Shown here piece after piece: positions 42,066 to 52,394 of a stretch of DNA of 64,000 bases. Position 1 is the stretch's first letter, and each line of letters begins with the position of its first letter. The translations under genes and the position numbers were made by a program. The stretch comes from Sphingopyxis sp. QXT-31. Its GTDB lineage: Bacteria > Pseudomonadota > Alphaproteobacteria > Sphingomonadales > Sphingomonadaceae. The stretch covers positions 62,001-126,000 of the forward strand of contig NZ_CP019449.1 of NCBI RefSeq assembly GCF_001984035.1, read 5' to 3'. The notes under the pieces were generated by a model. That model saw only the letters and a program-made list of their open reading frames with translations. It did not search any database and was not told the DNA's origin.

Positions 42066-43135
42066 TGCTGTACTGGCTGGCGGAATGGCTTGGCTTTCCG
42101 GGGGTCCTGAACCTCATCCGCTATCTGAGCTTCCGCTCGGGCGCCGCGGTCGCGACCGCGCTGATCATCGGCCTGTGGATCGGGCCGCGCTTCATCCTGA
42201 TGCTGCGCATGCGGCAGGGCAAGGGCCAGCCGATCCGCGACGACGGCCCGCAGAGCCATCTCGCGAAAAAGGGCACCCCGACGATGGGCGGGCTGATGAT
42301 CCTCATCTCGCTGATGATTTCGGCCCTGCTCTGGATGGACCTCTCGAACCGTTTCGTCTGGGCGTGCCTGTTCGTCACCGGCGGTTTCGCCGTCGTCGGT
42401 TTCCTCGACGATCTCGACAAGGTGACCAAGGCCAGCCACCGCGGCATTCCCGGCCGCATCCGCCTGCTGATCGAATTCATCATCGCGGGCGTCGCGGTGA
42501 CGCTGATCGTCTCGCGCACCGGCACCGACCTGTACCTGCCCTTTTTCAGCGGGATCGTGCTCGAACTCGGGCCGCTCTATTATGTCTTTGCGATGGTGAT
42601 GATCGTCGGTTTCGGCAATGCGGTGAACCTCACCGACGGGCTCGACGGCCTCGCGACCTTCCCCGTGGTCATCGCCAGCCTGACGCTTCTCGTCATCGTC
42701 TATCTCTCGGGCAACGTGAAATTCGCCGAATATCTCGGCATCCCGCATGTCCCCGGCGCGGGCGAACTCGCGATCTTCGCCGCGGCGATCATCGGCGCAT
42801 GCCTCGCCTTCCTGTGGTTCAATGCGCCGCCTGCGGCGGTGTTCATGGGCGATACGGGCAGCCTCGCGCTCGGCGGCGCGCTCGCGACCATCGCGGTCAC
42901 CGCGCAGCACGAACTGGTGCTCGTGATCATCGGCGGGCTGTTCGTGGTCGAGGCGCTGTCGGTGATCATCCAGGTCTTCTGGTACAAGCGCACCGGCAAG
43001 CGCGTCTTCCGCATGGCGCCCATCCACCATCATTTCGAGCAGCTCGGCTGGCCCGAATCCACGGTCGTGATCCGCTTCTGGATCGTCTCGATCGTGCTCG
43101 CGCTCGCGGGGCTCGCGACGCTGAAGCTCCGGTGA
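42065..43135 (+). CDS. mraY: Phospho-MurNAc-pentapeptide translocase
   Basis: A 356-residue polytopic membrane enzyme (about ten helices) that transfers phospho-MurNAc-pentapeptide to undecaprenyl phosphate, forming lipid I. It carries the D-D-G-P-Q-S-H and K-x-G-T-P-T-M-G-G motifs (about 59-78), the D-D-L-D-K (catalytic Asp pair, about 115), N-L-T-D-G-L-D-G (about 190) and the P-I-H-H-H-F motif (about 319-324). The true start is the ATG at 42065; the TTG one codon earlier is the murF stop context. The stop overlaps the GTG of murD. Confidence 0.97.
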   Translation: MLYWLAEWLGFPGVLNLIRYLSFRSGAAVATALIIGLWIGPRFILMLRMRQGKGQPIRDDGPQSHLAKKGTPTMGGLMILISLMISALLWMDLSNRFVWACLFVTGGFAVVGFLDDLDKVTKASHRGIPGRIRLLIEFIIAGVAVTLIVSRTGTDLYLPFFSGIVLELGPLYYVFAMVMIVGFGNAVNLTDGLDGLATFPVVIASLTLLVIVYLSGNVKFAEYLGIPHVPGAGELAIFAAAIIGACLAFLWFNAPPAAVFMGDTGSLALGGALATIAVTAQHELVLVIIGGLFVVEALSVIIQVFWYKRTGKRVFRMAPIHHHFEQLGWPESTVVIRFWIVSIVLALAGLATLKLR

Positions 43136-44436
43136 TTACCTCGCGCGCCTTTGCCGGTCGCCGCTATGCGGTGCTGGGGCTGGCGCGCTCGGGGCTCGCG
43201 ACGGTCGAGGCGCTCGTCGCCAGCGGCGCGGGCGTCACCGCCTGGGACGACAAGGAGGAAGCGCGCGACGAGGCGATGGCGCTCGGCGCCGACATCGGCA
43301 ACCCGCTCGATATCGACCTGATCGGTTTCGCGGGCGTCGTCGTGTCGCCGGGCGTGCCGCTCAACCGCCACCCGATCGCCGCGCACGCGCGCGAGGCGCA
43401 TGTGCCGATCATCGGCGACGTCGAACTCTTCGCCGAAGCGCGGCACGACCTGCCGCCGCACAAGGTCGTCGGCATCACCGGTACCAACGGCAAGTCGACC
43501 GTGACCGCACTCGTCACCCACATGCTCGAAAGCGCGGGCATCCCCGCGCTGATGGGCGGCAATATCGGCCTGCCGATCCTGTCGCGTGATCCGCTGCCTG
43601 AAGGCGGCGTCTATGTGCTCGAACTGTCGAGCTACCAGATCGACCTCTCGCACAGCCTCGCCTGCGACATCGCGGTGCTCACCAACATCACCCCCGACCA
43701 TCTCGACCGCTACGACGGCTTTGCGGGCTATGCCGCCTCCAAGGCGCGGCTCTTCTCGCTCCAGCACCGCGATCAGGTCGCGATCGTCGCGGTCGACGAC
43801 GATCCGTCGAAGATGATCGCGGGGCGGATCAATCACCGCCTCCACCGCGTGTCGGGCAAGGACATCGATCCCGCCGACCAGCTGCGCTGGCCCGCGCTGC
43901 AAGGTCCGCACAACGCGCAGAACGCGGTCTGCGCGATCGCGGTGTGCCGGGTGCTGGGGCTCGACGACGAACAGATCGAACGCGGGCTCGCGACCTACAG
44001 CGCGCTGCCGCATCGCATGGAATGGGTCGGCGAAGTCGCGGGCGTGAGCTGGTACAACGACAGCAAGGCGACCAATGCCGCGTCGGCAGCGCCTGCGCTG
44101 GCGGCCTTTCCGCCGGCGCCGGACCAGCGCCTCCACTGGATCGCCGGCGGGCAGGCGAAGGGCGACGGGCTATCGGCCTGCGCGCCCTGGTTCGGGCACG
44201 TCAAGCGCGCCTATCTGATCGGCGAGGCGATAGAGGCTTTCGCGGCCGAGATCGGCGACGCGATCCCGGTCGACCGCTCGGGCGACCTCGCGACCGCGGT
44301 CGCGCGCGCCGCCGCGGCGGCGGAGCCGGGCGACATCGTGCTGCTGTCGCCGGCCTGCGCGTCGTTCGACCAGTTCAATAGCTATGAGGAACGCGGCGAC
44401 CGCTTCCGCAGCATCGTCAGGGCATTCGGGGCATGA
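43132..44436 (+). CDS. murD: UDP-MurNAc-L-alanine:D-glutamate ligase
   Basis: A 434-residue Mur ligase adding D-Glu to UDP-MurNAc-L-Ala. The N-terminal G-L-A-R-S-G-L-A nucleotide motif, the P-loop G-T-N-G-K-S-T (about 118-124), G-G-N-I-G-L-P, S-S-Y-Q-I-D and N-D-S-K-A-T-N (about 309-315) are all in place. The start is a GTG at 43132 that overlaps the mraY stop (GTGA). A much longer open frame runs back through mraY but belongs to no family. ftsW begins in the last four bases. Confidence 0.96.
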   Translation: MITSRAFAGRRYAVLGLARSGLATVEALVASGAGVTAWDDKEEARDEAMALGADIGNPLDIDLIGFAGVVVSPGVPLNRHPIAAHAREAHVPIIGDVELFAEARHDLPPHKVVGITGTNGKSTVTALVTHMLESAGIPALMGGNIGLPILSRDPLPEGGVYVLELSSYQIDLSHSLACDIAVLTNITPDHLDRYDGFAGYAASKARLFSLQHRDQVAIVAVDDDPSKMIAGRINHRLHRVSGKDIDPADQLRWPALQGPHNAQNAVCAIAVCRVLGLDDEQIERGLATYSALPHRMEWVGEVAGVSWYNDSKATNAASAAPALAAFPPAPDQRLHWIAGGQAKGDGLSACAPWFGHVKRAYLIGEAIEAFAAEIGDAIPVDRSGDLATAVARAAAAAEPGDIVLLSPACASFDQFNSYEERGDRFRSIVRAFGA

Positions 44437-45674
44437 GCGGGGGTTTCGACAATATGGACGCAACGGGAGAAAAACCGGTCATTGCCACCACGACGCGCAC
44501 GGTGAAGCGGCGCGGGCCGCGGCTCAGCCGCGCCGACCGCACCCCGCTCGGCCTGTGGTTCTGGGAAATCGACCGCGTGCTGCTGCTGCTGGTGTCGATG
44601 CTCATCGCGATCGGGCTCGTCGCGGTCACCGCCGCCTCGCCCGTCGCGGCGCAGAAGCTCTCGACCTCGACCGCCAGCCTCGACCCGCTCTATTATTTCT
44701 ACCGCCAGCTGATGTGGGTGATCCTCGGCGTCCCCGTGATGCTCGGCGTGTCGATGCTGCCCAAGGCGCAGGCGCGGCGCTTCGCGATTTACGGTACCGT
44801 GACCTTCATGGTCCTGCTTTTCCTCGTGCCGCTGATCGGCACCGAAGTGAACGGCGCGCAGCGTTGGCTCGGCAGCGGGGTTTTCCGCCTCCAGCCGTCG
44901 GAGTTCCTGAAGCCCTTCTTCGCGGTGTCGCCCGCCTGGGTCCTCTCGCTCCGCCTCCACGACCAGAGCCTGCCCGTCGTGCCGCTGAGCTTCGTGCTCA
45001 CCGGCATCATCGCGCTGCTGCTCATGGGCCAGCCCGACCTCGGCCAGACGATCATTTTCGTCGCGACCTTGCTCGTCCTCGTGCTCGTCGCGGGCCTGTC
45101 GATGCGGATCATGGGCATGCTCGCGGGCGGCGGCCTCGCGGGCATCGTGCTCGCCTACTTCTTCTACCCAGTCGCGCAGCAGCGCATCAACATCTGGCTC
45201 TTCGCCGAGGGCGACAGCTTCCAGGTCGACAAGGCGCATGCCACGCTGACCGCCGGGGGCCTGATCGGTACCGGCCCCGGCGCGGGCCTCGCCAAGTTCC
45301 AGCTGCCCGAGGCGCACACCGACTATATCTTCTCGGTCATCGGCGAGGAGTTCGGCATGATCGCGTGCATGGCGATCGCGATCCTCTATCTCGCGATCAT
45401 CGTGCGCGTGCTCGTCCGCCTGCTCGACGAGGAGGACAGCTTCCTGATCCTCGCCGTCGCGGGGCTCGTCGCGCAATTCGGGGGACAGGCGATCATCAAC
45501 ATGGCGGTGAACACCCAGCTCTTCCCGTCGAAGGGAATGACCTTGCCCTTCATCTCCTATGGCGGTTCGTCGATGATCGCGCTGTCGATCGGCATGGGTT
45601 TGCTCTTGTCGCTGACTAGGCGGAACCCCTATGCCGCGCGGGTGTCGCTCACCCGCAACTGGAACAAGAAATGA
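44433..45674 (+). CDS. ftsW: Septal peptidoglycan glycosyltransferase FtsW
   Basis: A 413-residue SEDS-family polymerase with about ten membrane helices, partner of FtsI. Conserved stretches include N-G-A-Q-R-W-L, Q-P-S-E (P-S-E-F-L-K), Q-P-D-L-G, H-T-D-Y-I-F-S-V-I-G-E-E and S-Y-G-G-S-S near the C-terminus. Placement between murD and murG supports FtsW rather than RodA. The N-terminal 45 residues are a basic cytoplasmic extension. The start and end overlap murD and murG by four bases each. Confidence 0.95.
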   Translation: MSGGFDNMDATGEKPVIATTTRTVKRRGPRLSRADRTPLGLWFWEIDRVLLLLVSMLIAIGLVAVTAASPVAAQKLSTSTASLDPLYYFYRQLMWVILGVPVMLGVSMLPKAQARRFAIYGTVTFMVLLFLVPLIGTEVNGAQRWLGSGVFRLQPSEFLKPFFAVSPAWVLSLRLHDQSLPVVPLSFVLTGIIALLLMGQPDLGQTIIFVATLLVLVLVAGLSMRIMGMLAGGGLAGIVLAYFFYPVAQQRINIWLFAEGDSFQVDKAHATLTAGGLIGTGPGAGLAKFQLPEAHTDYIFSVIGEEFGMIACMAIAILYLAIIVRVLVRLLDEEDSFLILAVAGLVAQFGGQAIINMAVNTQLFPSKGMTLPFISYGGSSMIALSIGMGLLLSLTRRNPYAARVSLTRNWNKK

Positions 45675-46855
45675 CCGCAACCCGCCACTTCCTTCTCGCC
45701 GCCGGCGGGACGGGGGGACATATGCTGCCTGCCTACGCCCTCGCGGGCGAGCTGATTTCGCGCGGCCACCGCGTCGCGCTGGTCAGCGACGACCGCGGGC
45801 TCAATATCCCGGGCAAGCCCGACGAACTCGAGGCGCATGTCCTGCCCGCCGGGCGCGTCCACGGCGGCCCGATCGGCTGGGTCAAGGCCGCGCTCGCGAT
45901 CCGCAAGGGGCGGCGCATGGCGATCGACCTGATCGACGACTTCGATCCCGCGGTCGTCGTCGGTTTCGGCGGCTATCCCTCGCTCCCCAGCCTGCTCGCC
46001 GCCAAGGCGACCAAGCGCCCAAGCGTGATCCACGAACAGAACGCCGTGCTCGGCCGCACCAACCGGCTGATGGCGGGGCGGGTGAACGCCATCGCGGTCG
46101 CCTATCGCAACATCCACCGCTTCCCGCCCGCGCTCGTCGACAAGCGCCACCTCACCGGCAACCCGGTGCGCGCGGAAGTGATCGCGATCCGCGAGGAAGG
46201 CTATCCCCCGCTGCCCGAGGACGGCATCCTGCGCCTCCTCGTCGTGGGCGGCAGCCTCGGCGCCACGGTGCTCAGCGACGTCGTCCCCGCCGCGATCGCG
46301 ATGTTGCCGCGCGCGCTGCTCGACCGGCTGCAGATCGTGCAGCAGGCGCGCGAGGCCGATCTCGAGGGCGTGCGCGCCAAATATGCCGAACTCGGGGTCG
46401 CCGCCGAATGCGCGCCTTACTTTGCCGACATCCCCGATCGCATGCGCTGGGCGCATCTGGTGATCGCGCGCGCGGGTGCCTCGACCGTCGCCGAACTCGC
46501 CTGCGCCGGCCGCCCCGCGGTGTTCATCCCCTATCCGCACGCGATGGACAATCATCAGACCTATAATGTCGCCGACCTGGTCGAGGCGGGCGGCGCGGTC
46601 TCCTTCGCGCAGCCCGACTTCACCCCGGCGTCGCTCGCCAAGCAGATCCAGCGCATGGCGCTCGAACCCGGCGCGCTCGAGGAAGCCGCGAGCCGCGCCG
46701 CGAGCTGCGGCCTGCCCGACGCAACGCGCGACCTCGCGGACCTCGTCGAATCGCTCGCCGCGCCGCCGATGATGGACGTGATCCGCGTCGGGGCCTCGTC
46801 GCGCAGCGCCGCGGTCGCCGCCGGCGTCGCCGCCACCCGTTCGGGAGACAAATGA
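45671..46855 (+). CDS. murG: Lipid II synthase MurG
   Basis: A 394-residue GT28 glycosyltransferase at the inner face of the membrane; it adds GlcNAc from UDP-GlcNAc to lipid I. The N-terminal A-G-G-T-G-G-H motif (about 10-17), [10 protein letters not shown], and the donor-binding [15 protein letters not shown] block (here [11 protein letters not shown] near 266) identify it. The last 35 residues (Ala/Ser-rich) extend beyond the usual end. The ATGA overlaps link it to ftsW and murC. Confidence 0.96.
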   Translation: MTATRHFLLAAGGTGGHMLPAYALAGELISRGHRVALVSDDRGLNIPGKPDELEAHVLPAGRVHGGPIGWVKAALAIRKGRRMAIDLIDDFDPAVVVGFGGYPSLPSLLAAKATKRPSVIHEQNAVLGRTNRLMAGRVNAIAVAYRNIHRFPPALVDKRHLTGNPVRAEVIAIREEGYPPLPEDGILRLLVVGGSLGATVLSDVVPAAIAMLPRALLDRLQIVQQAREADLEGVRAKYAELGVAAECAPYFADIPDRMRWAHLVIARAGASTVAELACAGRPAVFIPYPHAMDNHQTYNVADLVEAGGAVSFAQPDFTPASLAKQIQRMALEPGALEEAASRAASCGLPDATRDLADLVESLAAPPMMDVIRVGASSRSAAVAAGVAATRSGDK

Positions 46856-48288
46856 TGCGCGGCGTCGCGACCGACATCGGCACCATCCACTTCATCGGCA
46901 TCGGCGGCATCGGCATGTCGGGCATCGCCGAGGTGATGCACAATCTTGGCTATCGGGTGCAGGGCAGCGACATCGCCGACGGCTATGTGATCGAGGGGCT
47001 GCGGGGGCGCGGGATCAAGGTCAGCATCGGGCATGAGGCGTCGAACGTCGACGGCGTCGCGGTGGTCGTGACCTCGACCGCGGTCAAGCGCGGCAATCCC
47101 GAGGTCGAGGCGGCGCTCGCCAGCCGTATCCCCATCGTCCGCCGCGCCGAAATGCTCGCCGAACTGATGCGCCTCAAATCGACCGTCGCCATCGCGGGCA
47201 CGCACGGCAAGACGACGACGACCAGCCTCGTCGCGGCGCTGCTCGACGCGGGCGGGATCGACCCGACGGTGATCAACGGCGGCATCATCAACAATTATGG
47301 CTCGAACGCGCGCCTCGGCGCGTCGGACTGGATGGTGGTCGAGGCCGACGAGAGCGACGGCAGCTTCCTGCGCCTCGACGGGACGATCGCGGTCGTCACC
47401 AACATCGATCCCGAACATCTCGACCATTATGGCAGCTTCGACGCGATCAAGGACGCCTTCGTCGAGTTCATCGAGAACGTCCCCTTCTACGGCGCTGCGA
47501 TGCTCTGCCTCGATCATCCCGAGGTGCAGGCGATCATCCCGCGCATCCGCGATCGCCGCATCGTCACCTATGGCTTCTCGGCGCAGGCCGACGTGCGCGG
47601 CACCAATGTGACGCCCGGCCCCGACGGCAACCGCTTCGACGTCGTGGTGCGCGACCGCGACGGCAACAGCCGGACGATCGAGGGCATCCACTTGCCGATG
47701 TCGGGGCGCCACAATGTCCAGAATGCGCTCGCCGCGATTGCCGTCGCGCTGCACATGGGCGTGACCGACGAAAAGATCGCCTCGGGCTTCAACGGTTTCG
47801 CCGGGGTCAAGCGCCGCTTCACCAAGGTCGGCGAGATCGCGACGGGTGAGGGCAATGTCACCGTCATCGACGATTACGCGCATCACCCCGTAGAAATCCG
47901 GGCGGTGCTTTCGGCAGCGCGCGAGGGCGTCGGCGCGGGGCGTGTCGTCGCAGTCGTCCAGCCACACCGCTTCACGCGCCTCCGCGATCATATGGACGAT
48001 TTCCAGCAGGCGTTTAACGACGCCGACATCGTGCTCGCTTTGCCGGTTTACACCGCAGGCGAGGCGCCGATCGAGGGCGTGTCGTCCGAAGCGCTCGTCC
48101 AGGGCCTCCGCGACCGCGGGCATCGGCAGGCCTCGACCGTCGCCGATGCGGCAGCACTGGCTTCGAGCATCGCCGCCAGCATCGCGGCGGGCGATCTCGG
48201 TGCGGGCGACAAGATCATCTGCCTCGGTGCCGGCGACATCACCGAGATGGCGGCGGGTCTGGCGGCGGTGTTTGAGGGGCGCGGATGA
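46852..48288 (+). CDS. murC: UDP-MurNAc:L-alanine ligase
   Basis: A 478-residue ligase for the first peptide addition in peptidoglycan synthesis. It has [10 protein letters not shown] (about 15-24), the P-loop G-T-H-G-K-T-T-T (about 119-126), E-A-D-E-S-D-G-S, and Y-A-H-H-P in the C-terminal domain. This is the canonical copy; a diverged homologue lies at 22956-24335. The ATG at 46852 overlaps the murG stop; a second Met follows at once and could also serve. Confidence 0.96.
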   Translation: MMRGVATDIGTIHFIGIGGIGMSGIAEVMHNLGYRVQGSDIADGYVIEGLRGRGIKVSIGHEASNVDGVAVVVTSTAVKRGNPEVEAALASRIPIVRRAEMLAELMRLKSTVAIAGTHGKTTTTSLVAALLDAGGIDPTVINGGIINNYGSNARLGASDWMVVEADESDGSFLRLDGTIAVVTNIDPEHLDHYGSFDAIKDAFVEFIENVPFYGAAMLCLDHPEVQAIIPRIRDRRIVTYGFSAQADVRGTNVTPGPDGNRFDVVVRDRDGNSRTIEGIHLPMSGRHNVQNALAAIAVALHMGVTDEKIASGFNGFAGVKRRFTKVGEIATGEGNVTVIDDYAHHPVEIRAVLSAAREGVGAGRVVAVVQPHRFTRLRDHMDDFQQAFNDADIVLALPVYTAGEAPIEGVSSEALVQGLRDRGHRQASTVADAAALASSIAASIAAGDLGAGDKIICLGAGDITEMAAGLAAVFEGRG

Positions 48289-49277
48289 CCTCGGACCCCA
48301 AAACCGTTCGTCCTGAGCTTGTCGAAGGACCGTCCTCTTCTTCGGCGACGGAGAAAGGGAAGAACGGCCCTTCGACAAGCTCAGGGCAAACGGCATTTGA
48401 TAACGTCCGCGGCAAGCTGACGGAAAAGGCGCCGCTCGCCCCGCTCGTCTGGTTCAAGTCGGGCGGCCCCGCCGACTGGCTGTTCGAACCCAGGGACGCC
48501 GACGACCTCGCCGACTTCCTGCGCGACCTCGACCCCGCCATCCCGGTGATGGCGCTCGGCCTTGGTTCGAACCTCATCGTCCGCGACGGCGGCTTCCCCG
48601 GCGTCGTCGTGCGGCTGGGCAAGGCCTTCGCCAAGGTCGAGGCCATCGACGCGACCACGCTGCGCTGCGGCGGCGGCGCCTCGGGCATCCTCGTCTCCTC
48701 GACCGCGCGCGACGCGGGCATCGCGGGCATGGAATTCCTGCGCTCGATCCCCGGCACCGTCGGCGGCTTCGTGCGCATGAACGGCGGTGCCTATGGCGGC
48801 GAGGTCAAGGACATCCTCGTCGACGCCGACATCGTCCTGCGCTCGGGCGAGCGCCGCACGCTCGCGCTGCCCGACCTCGGCTACACCTACCGCCACAGCG
48901 AACTCCCCGAAGGCGCCGTCGTCGTCGGCGCGACCTTCCGCGGGCGCCCCGGCGAACCCGCCGCCATCCAGGCCGAAATGGACCGTATCTCGGCCAGCCG
49001 TGAGGCGTCGCAGCCCTTGCGCTCGAAGACCGGCGGCTCGACCTTCAAGAACCCTGACGGCCACAAGGCGTGGCAGCTCGTCGACGAAGCCGGCTGCCGC
49101 GGTTTCGCGGTCGGCGGCGCGCAGGTCAGCGAAAAGCACACCAATTTCCTGATCAACAGCGGCGAGGCGACGAGCGCCGACATCGAGGCGCTCGGCGAGG
49201 AAGTCCGCCGCCGCGTGAAGGCGAAGAGCGGCATCGAACTGCAGTGGGAGATTCAACGCGTGGGAGTGGCGAAGTGA
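48285..49277 (+). CDS. murB: UDP-N-acetylenolpyruvoylglucosamine reductase
   Basis: A 330-residue flavoenzyme making UDP-MurNAc. The FAD-binding motif G-L-G-S-N-L-I-V (about 89-96), R-S-I-P-G-T-V-G-G (about 150), the catalytic S-x-N block (T-G-G-S-T-F-K-N-P) and the C-terminal Glu region are present. The start is unusual: residues 7-36 are encoded by a palindromic repeat (48304-48393, 90 bases, a multiple of three), giving V-R-P-E-L-V-E-G-P... and G-P-S-T-S-S-G-Q-T. The native protein seems to resume at V-R-G-K-L-T. Reading frame and start (ATGA overlap with murC) are kept. Confidence 0.94.
   Translation: MTSDPKTVRPELVEGPSSSSATEKGKNGPSTSSGQTAFDNVRGKLTEKAPLAPLVWFKSGGPADWLFEPRDADDLADFLRDLDPAIPVMALGLGSNLIVRDGGFPGVVVRLGKAFAKVEAIDATTLRCGGGASGILVSSTARDAGIAGMEFLRSIPGTVGGFVRMNGGAYGGEVKDILVDADIVLRSGERRTLALPDLGYTYRHSELPEGAVVVGATFRGRPGEPAAIQAEMDRISASREASQPLRSKTGGSTFKNPDGHKAWQLVDEAGCRGFAVGGAQVSEKHTNFLINSGEATSADIEALGEEVRRRVKAKSGIELQWEIQRVGVAK
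48304..48393. repeat. In-frame palindromic repeat inside murB
   Basis: Left arm 48304-48333 begins CCGTTCGTCCTGAGCTTGTC. The right arm 48364-48393 is its reverse complement at 27 of 30 positions, with a 30-base loop between. The same kind of repeat (GAGCTTGTCGAAGG) is common between genes in many proteobacteria. Its 90-base length keeps the frame, so it is translated. Confidence 0.92.
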
Positions 49278-50197
49278 GCCGGGGTCCGTGGCATGTCGCC
49301 GTCCTGATGGGCGGCTGGTCCGCCGAACGCGATGTGTCGCTGATGAGCGGCAACGGCGTCGCCGACGCGCTCGAAAGCCGCGGCCATAAGGTCACGCGCA
49401 TCGACATGGACCGCAACGTCGCTCGGAGGCTCGCCGACGCCAATCCCGATGTCGTGTTCAACGCCCTCCACGGCGTCCCCGGCGAGGACGGGACGGTGCA
49501 GGGCATGCTCGACCTGATGGGCCTCAAATATACCCACAGCGGCCTCGTCACCTCGGTGATCGCGATCGACAAGGAACTGACCAAGCAGGCGCTCGTCCCG
49601 CATGGCATCCCGATGCCGACGGGCACGATGGTCGATAGCGAAAGCCTGTTCGCCGTCGACCCGCTGCCGCGCCCCTATGTGCTGAAGCCCGTCAACGAGG
49701 GCTCGTCGGTCGGGGTCGCGATCGTCAAGGACGACAGCAATTACGGCAATCCGATCGCGCGCGAGGCGGTCGGCCCGTGGCAGGAGTTCGACCGCCTGCT
49801 CGCCGAACCCTTCATCAAGGGCCGCGAGCTCACCGTCGCGGTGCTCGGCGACCAGGCGCTCGGCGTGACCGAACTCCGCGTCAAGTCGGGCTTCTACGAC
49901 TATGGCGCCAAATATACCGAAGGGCTGACCGAACATGTCTGCCCCGCCGAGGTGCCGGAAGAAGTGGCGCTACGGATGAAGGACCTCGCGGTCCAGTCGC
50001 ACCGCCTGCTCGGCTGCAAGGGCGCCTCGCGCTCCGATTTTCGCTGGGACGACGAACATGGCCTCGCGGGCATCTTCCTGCTCGAGGTCAACACGCAACC
50101 GGGGATGACGCCGCTCAGCCTCGTGCCCGAACAGGCACGCGCGATCGGCATGGACTATGCGGAACTGGTCGAGCGCATCGTGGGGGAAGCATTATGA
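49274..50197 (+). CDS. ddl: D-alanine:D-alanine ligase
   Basis: A 307-residue ATP-grasp enzyme joining two D-Ala for the pentapeptide made by MurF. The N-terminal L-M-G-G-W-S-A-E-R-D-V-S motif, H-G-x-x-G-E-D-G (H-G-V-P-G-E-D-G near 62), K-P-V-N-E-G-S-S-V-G (ATP-binding, about 139) and E-V-N-T-Q-P-G-M-T near the end are the family signatures. The GTG start at 49274 overlaps the murB stop (GTGA). An in-frame earlier start would fall inside murB. The stop overlaps ftsQ (ATGA). Confidence 0.96.
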   Translation: MSRGPWHVAVLMGGWSAERDVSLMSGNGVADALESRGHKVTRIDMDRNVARRLADANPDVVFNALHGVPGEDGTVQGMLDLMGLKYTHSGLVTSVIAIDKELTKQALVPHGIPMPTGTMVDSESLFAVDPLPRPYVLKPVNEGSSVGVAIVKDDSNYGNPIAREAVGPWQEFDRLLAEPFIKGRELTVAVLGDQALGVTELRVKSGFYDYGAKYTEGLTEHVCPAEVPEEVALRMKDLAVQSHRLLGCKGASRSDFRWDDEHGLAGIFLLEVNTQPGMTPLSLVPEQARAIGMDYAELVERIVGEAL

Positions 50198-51132
50198 GCC
50201 AGAAGATCAAGCGGCCGACCTCGGCCCCGCGCCGCCCGGCGCGCGCGCCCAAGAAGCGCAAGACGATCCGGACGTCGCGGATCGACGCGCTGATCAACGC
50301 GCTGCCGATCAGCCCGCAGCGGCTGCAGCAGGTCGCCAACTGGACGATCGGCCTCGGCCTCTTCGCCGTCGTCGGCCTCGCCGCGCACGCCACCGGCGTC
50401 ACCGCCAAGGTGCAGGAGGAATATGCCCAGGCGGTCGGCCGCGCGGGTTTCCAGGTCAAGAAGGTCGAGGTCGTCGGCGCCGACCGCATCGACCGGCTGA
50501 AGGTCTATGACATCGCGCTCGCGCAGAAGGACCGCTCGATGGCGGCGCTCGACCTCGAAGGGGTGCGCGCCGACCTCATGAAATATGGCTGGATCAAGGA
50601 TGCGCGCGTCTCGCGCCGCCTGCCCGACACGCTCGTCGTCGACATCGTCGAGCGCACCCCCGCGGCGATCTGGCAGCATAATAATCGCCTGTCGCTGATC
50701 GACGAAAAGGGCGTCGTGCTCGAACCCGTCACCATCGCGACGATGCCCGACCTGCCGCTCGTCATCGGCCCGCGCGCCAACACCCGCGCGCAGGACCTCG
50801 ACCGCCTGCTCGCCGAAGCGAGCTCCCTCAAGGAATTGCTCGCCGGCGCGACCTGGGTCGGCGACCGCCGCTGGGACCTCCGCTTCCGCAGCGGCGAGAC
50901 GCTGTCGCTGCCCGAGGGCGAGGGCGAGGCCAAGAAGGCGCTCGCCAAATTCGCGCATATGGACGGCGCCAACCGGTTGCTCGGGCGCGGTATATTGCGT
51001 TTCGACATGCGCGACCCCGCGCGTTTCGTGCTACGCTTGCCGCACGAAGGGCAGGTGGCGCCCGCCAAGCTCGAGGGCGCGCGCGCCGCCGCCGACGCAC
51101 TGGCCGCCGCGACCGCGGCCGAGGAAGGATAG
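50194..51132 (+). CDS. ftsQ: Cell division protein FtsQ
   Basis: A 312-residue bitopic divisome protein. A long, very basic cytoplasmic start (about 1-30) is followed by one membrane helix (about 50-68), a POTRA domain (about 87-155, F-Q-V-K-K-V-E-V-V-G) and the beta domain that binds FtsB/FtsL. The basic start and short conserved blocks (R-R-L-P-D-T-L-V-V-D-I-V-E-R-T-P) are typical of alphaproteobacterial FtsQ. ATGA overlap with ddl; five bases separate it from ftsA. Confidence 0.92.
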   Translation: MSQKIKRPTSAPRRPARAPKKRKTIRTSRIDALINALPISPQRLQQVANWTIGLGLFAVVGLAAHATGVTAKVQEEYAQAVGRAGFQVKKVEVVGADRIDRLKVYDIALAQKDRSMAALDLEGVRADLMKYGWIKDARVSRRLPDTLVVDIVERTPAAIWQHNNRLSLIDEKGVVLEPVTIATMPDLPLVIGPRANTRAQDLDRLLAEASSLKELLAGATWVGDRRWDLRFRSGETLSLPEGEGEAKKALAKFAHMDGANRLLGRGILRFDMRDPARFVLRLPHEGQVAPAKLEGARAAADALAAATAAEEG

Positions 51133-51137
51133 GAGCC

Positions 51138-52394
51138 ATGGCCCCGCCGCGGATCGAAAAGATCATCACCGCGCTCGACGTCGGGTCGTGGAAGGTGTGC
51201 GCCTTGATCGCGGGGCAGACCGCCGACGGCGCGCTGCACGTGCTCGGCACCGGCCAGCGCGAGAGCCGCGGCGTCCAGCGCGGCTATGTCGCCGACATGG
51301 AACAGACCGAGCATGTCGTGCGCGAGGCGATCGAACAGGCCGAGCGTATCGCGGGGCTCAACATCGACGACGTCTGGGTCGCCTTCTCGGCGGGCAGCCT
51401 GCTCAGCGACGTCGCGCCGATCGAAAGCGAGCTCGGCGGCCATCGCATCGAGCAGGAGGATGTCGACGACCTCCTCGCCGCGGGCCGCGCGGGCATCGAT
51501 CCCGAGGGCCGCATGATCCTGCATGCCCAGCCCGCGCTCTACACGCTCGACGGCCTCACCGGGGTCAAGAACCCGATCGGGCTCCACGCCGACCGCCTGG
51601 GCGTCGACATCCACATCATAATGGCCGACGGGGCGCCGGTGCGGAACCTGGAGGCTGCTGTTCGGCAAGCGCATCTCGACGTCAACGCGGTCGTGGCGTC
51701 GCCGATCGCCGCGGGCCTTTCGTGCCTCTCCGACGAGGAACGCGACCTCGGCGTCGCGCTGGTCGAACTCGGCGCTGCGGTGACTACCGTGTCGCTCTAC
51801 GCCGGCGGCATGCTCGTCGAGATGGCGTCCTTGCCCTTCGGGGCGAGCGACATCACCGACGACATCGCCTCGGCCTTCGGCATCCGCCGCAGCCAGGCGC
51901 AGCGCCTCCAGCATTTCTACGGCTCGGCCTCCGCCAGTCCGCGCGACAATAACGAGGTCATCGACCTCGAACCCGGCGCCCCCTCGGGCTCGGAATCGCC
52001 GCGCATCAACCGCGCGCAGCTCGTCTCGGTCATCCGCCAACGCCTCGACGCGATGATGGGAGAGATCGGCAGGACGCTGAAAGACTTGCATTTCGTCGGC
52101 CCGATCGGGCGCCAGGTGGTGCTCGTCGGCGGCGGCGCCGATTTGAAAGGCATCGCCGATTACACTCAGAGCGCGCTCGGCCGCGCGTCGCGCGTCGGCC
52201 GGCCCAAGGGGCTGATCGGGCTGCCCGACGCGCATGCCGGACCCGCCTTTGCGACGCTCGCGGGGCTGGTGCTCTACGCCGCGTCGGACCCCGTCGACCT
52301 CCGCGACCTGCCGATGATGTCGCAGGATGTCTATCGTCCGCGCAGCACCGGAATCATCAACCGCCTGATGGCGGCACTGAAAAGCAGTTTTTGA
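51138..52394 (+). CDS. ftsA: Cell division protein FtsA
   Basis: A 418-residue actin-like ATPase that anchors the Z ring to the membrane. The phosphate-1 motif (A-L-D-V-G-S-W-K-V near 12-20), the 1C domain, the adenosine loop (V-L-V-G-G-G-A-D-L near 330) and the C-terminal amphipathic helix (I-I-N-R-L-M-A-A-L-K-S-S-F) are recognisable. Its first residues (M-A-P-P-R-I-E-K) give the normal start. It is followed by a 150-base gap that probably holds an ftsZ promoter. Confidence 0.95.
   Translation: MAPPRIEKIITALDVGSWKVCALIAGQTADGALHVLGTGQRESRGVQRGYVADMEQTEHVVREAIEQAERIAGLNIDDVWVAFSAGSLLSDVAPIESELGGHRIEQEDVDDLLAAGRAGIDPEGRMILHAQPALYTLDGLTGVKNPIGLHADRLGVDIHIIMADGAPVRNLEAAVRQAHLDVNAVVASPIAAGLSCLSDEERDLGVALVELGAAVTTVSLYAGGMLVEMASLPFGASDITDDIASAFGIRRSQAQRLQHFYGSASASPRDNNEVIDLEPGAPSGSESPRINRAQLVSVIRQRLDAMMGEIGRTLKDLHFVGPIGRQVVLVGGGADLKGIADYTQSALGRASRVGRPKGLIGLPDAHAGPAFATLAGLVLYAASDPVDLRDLPMMSQDVYRPRSTGIINRLMAALKSSF

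Noticed and set aside
42085..43131. Long reading frame continuing upstream of murD through mraY
   Set aside because: It is Arg/Pro-rich shadow sequence on the mraY gene; murD starts at the GTG overlap.
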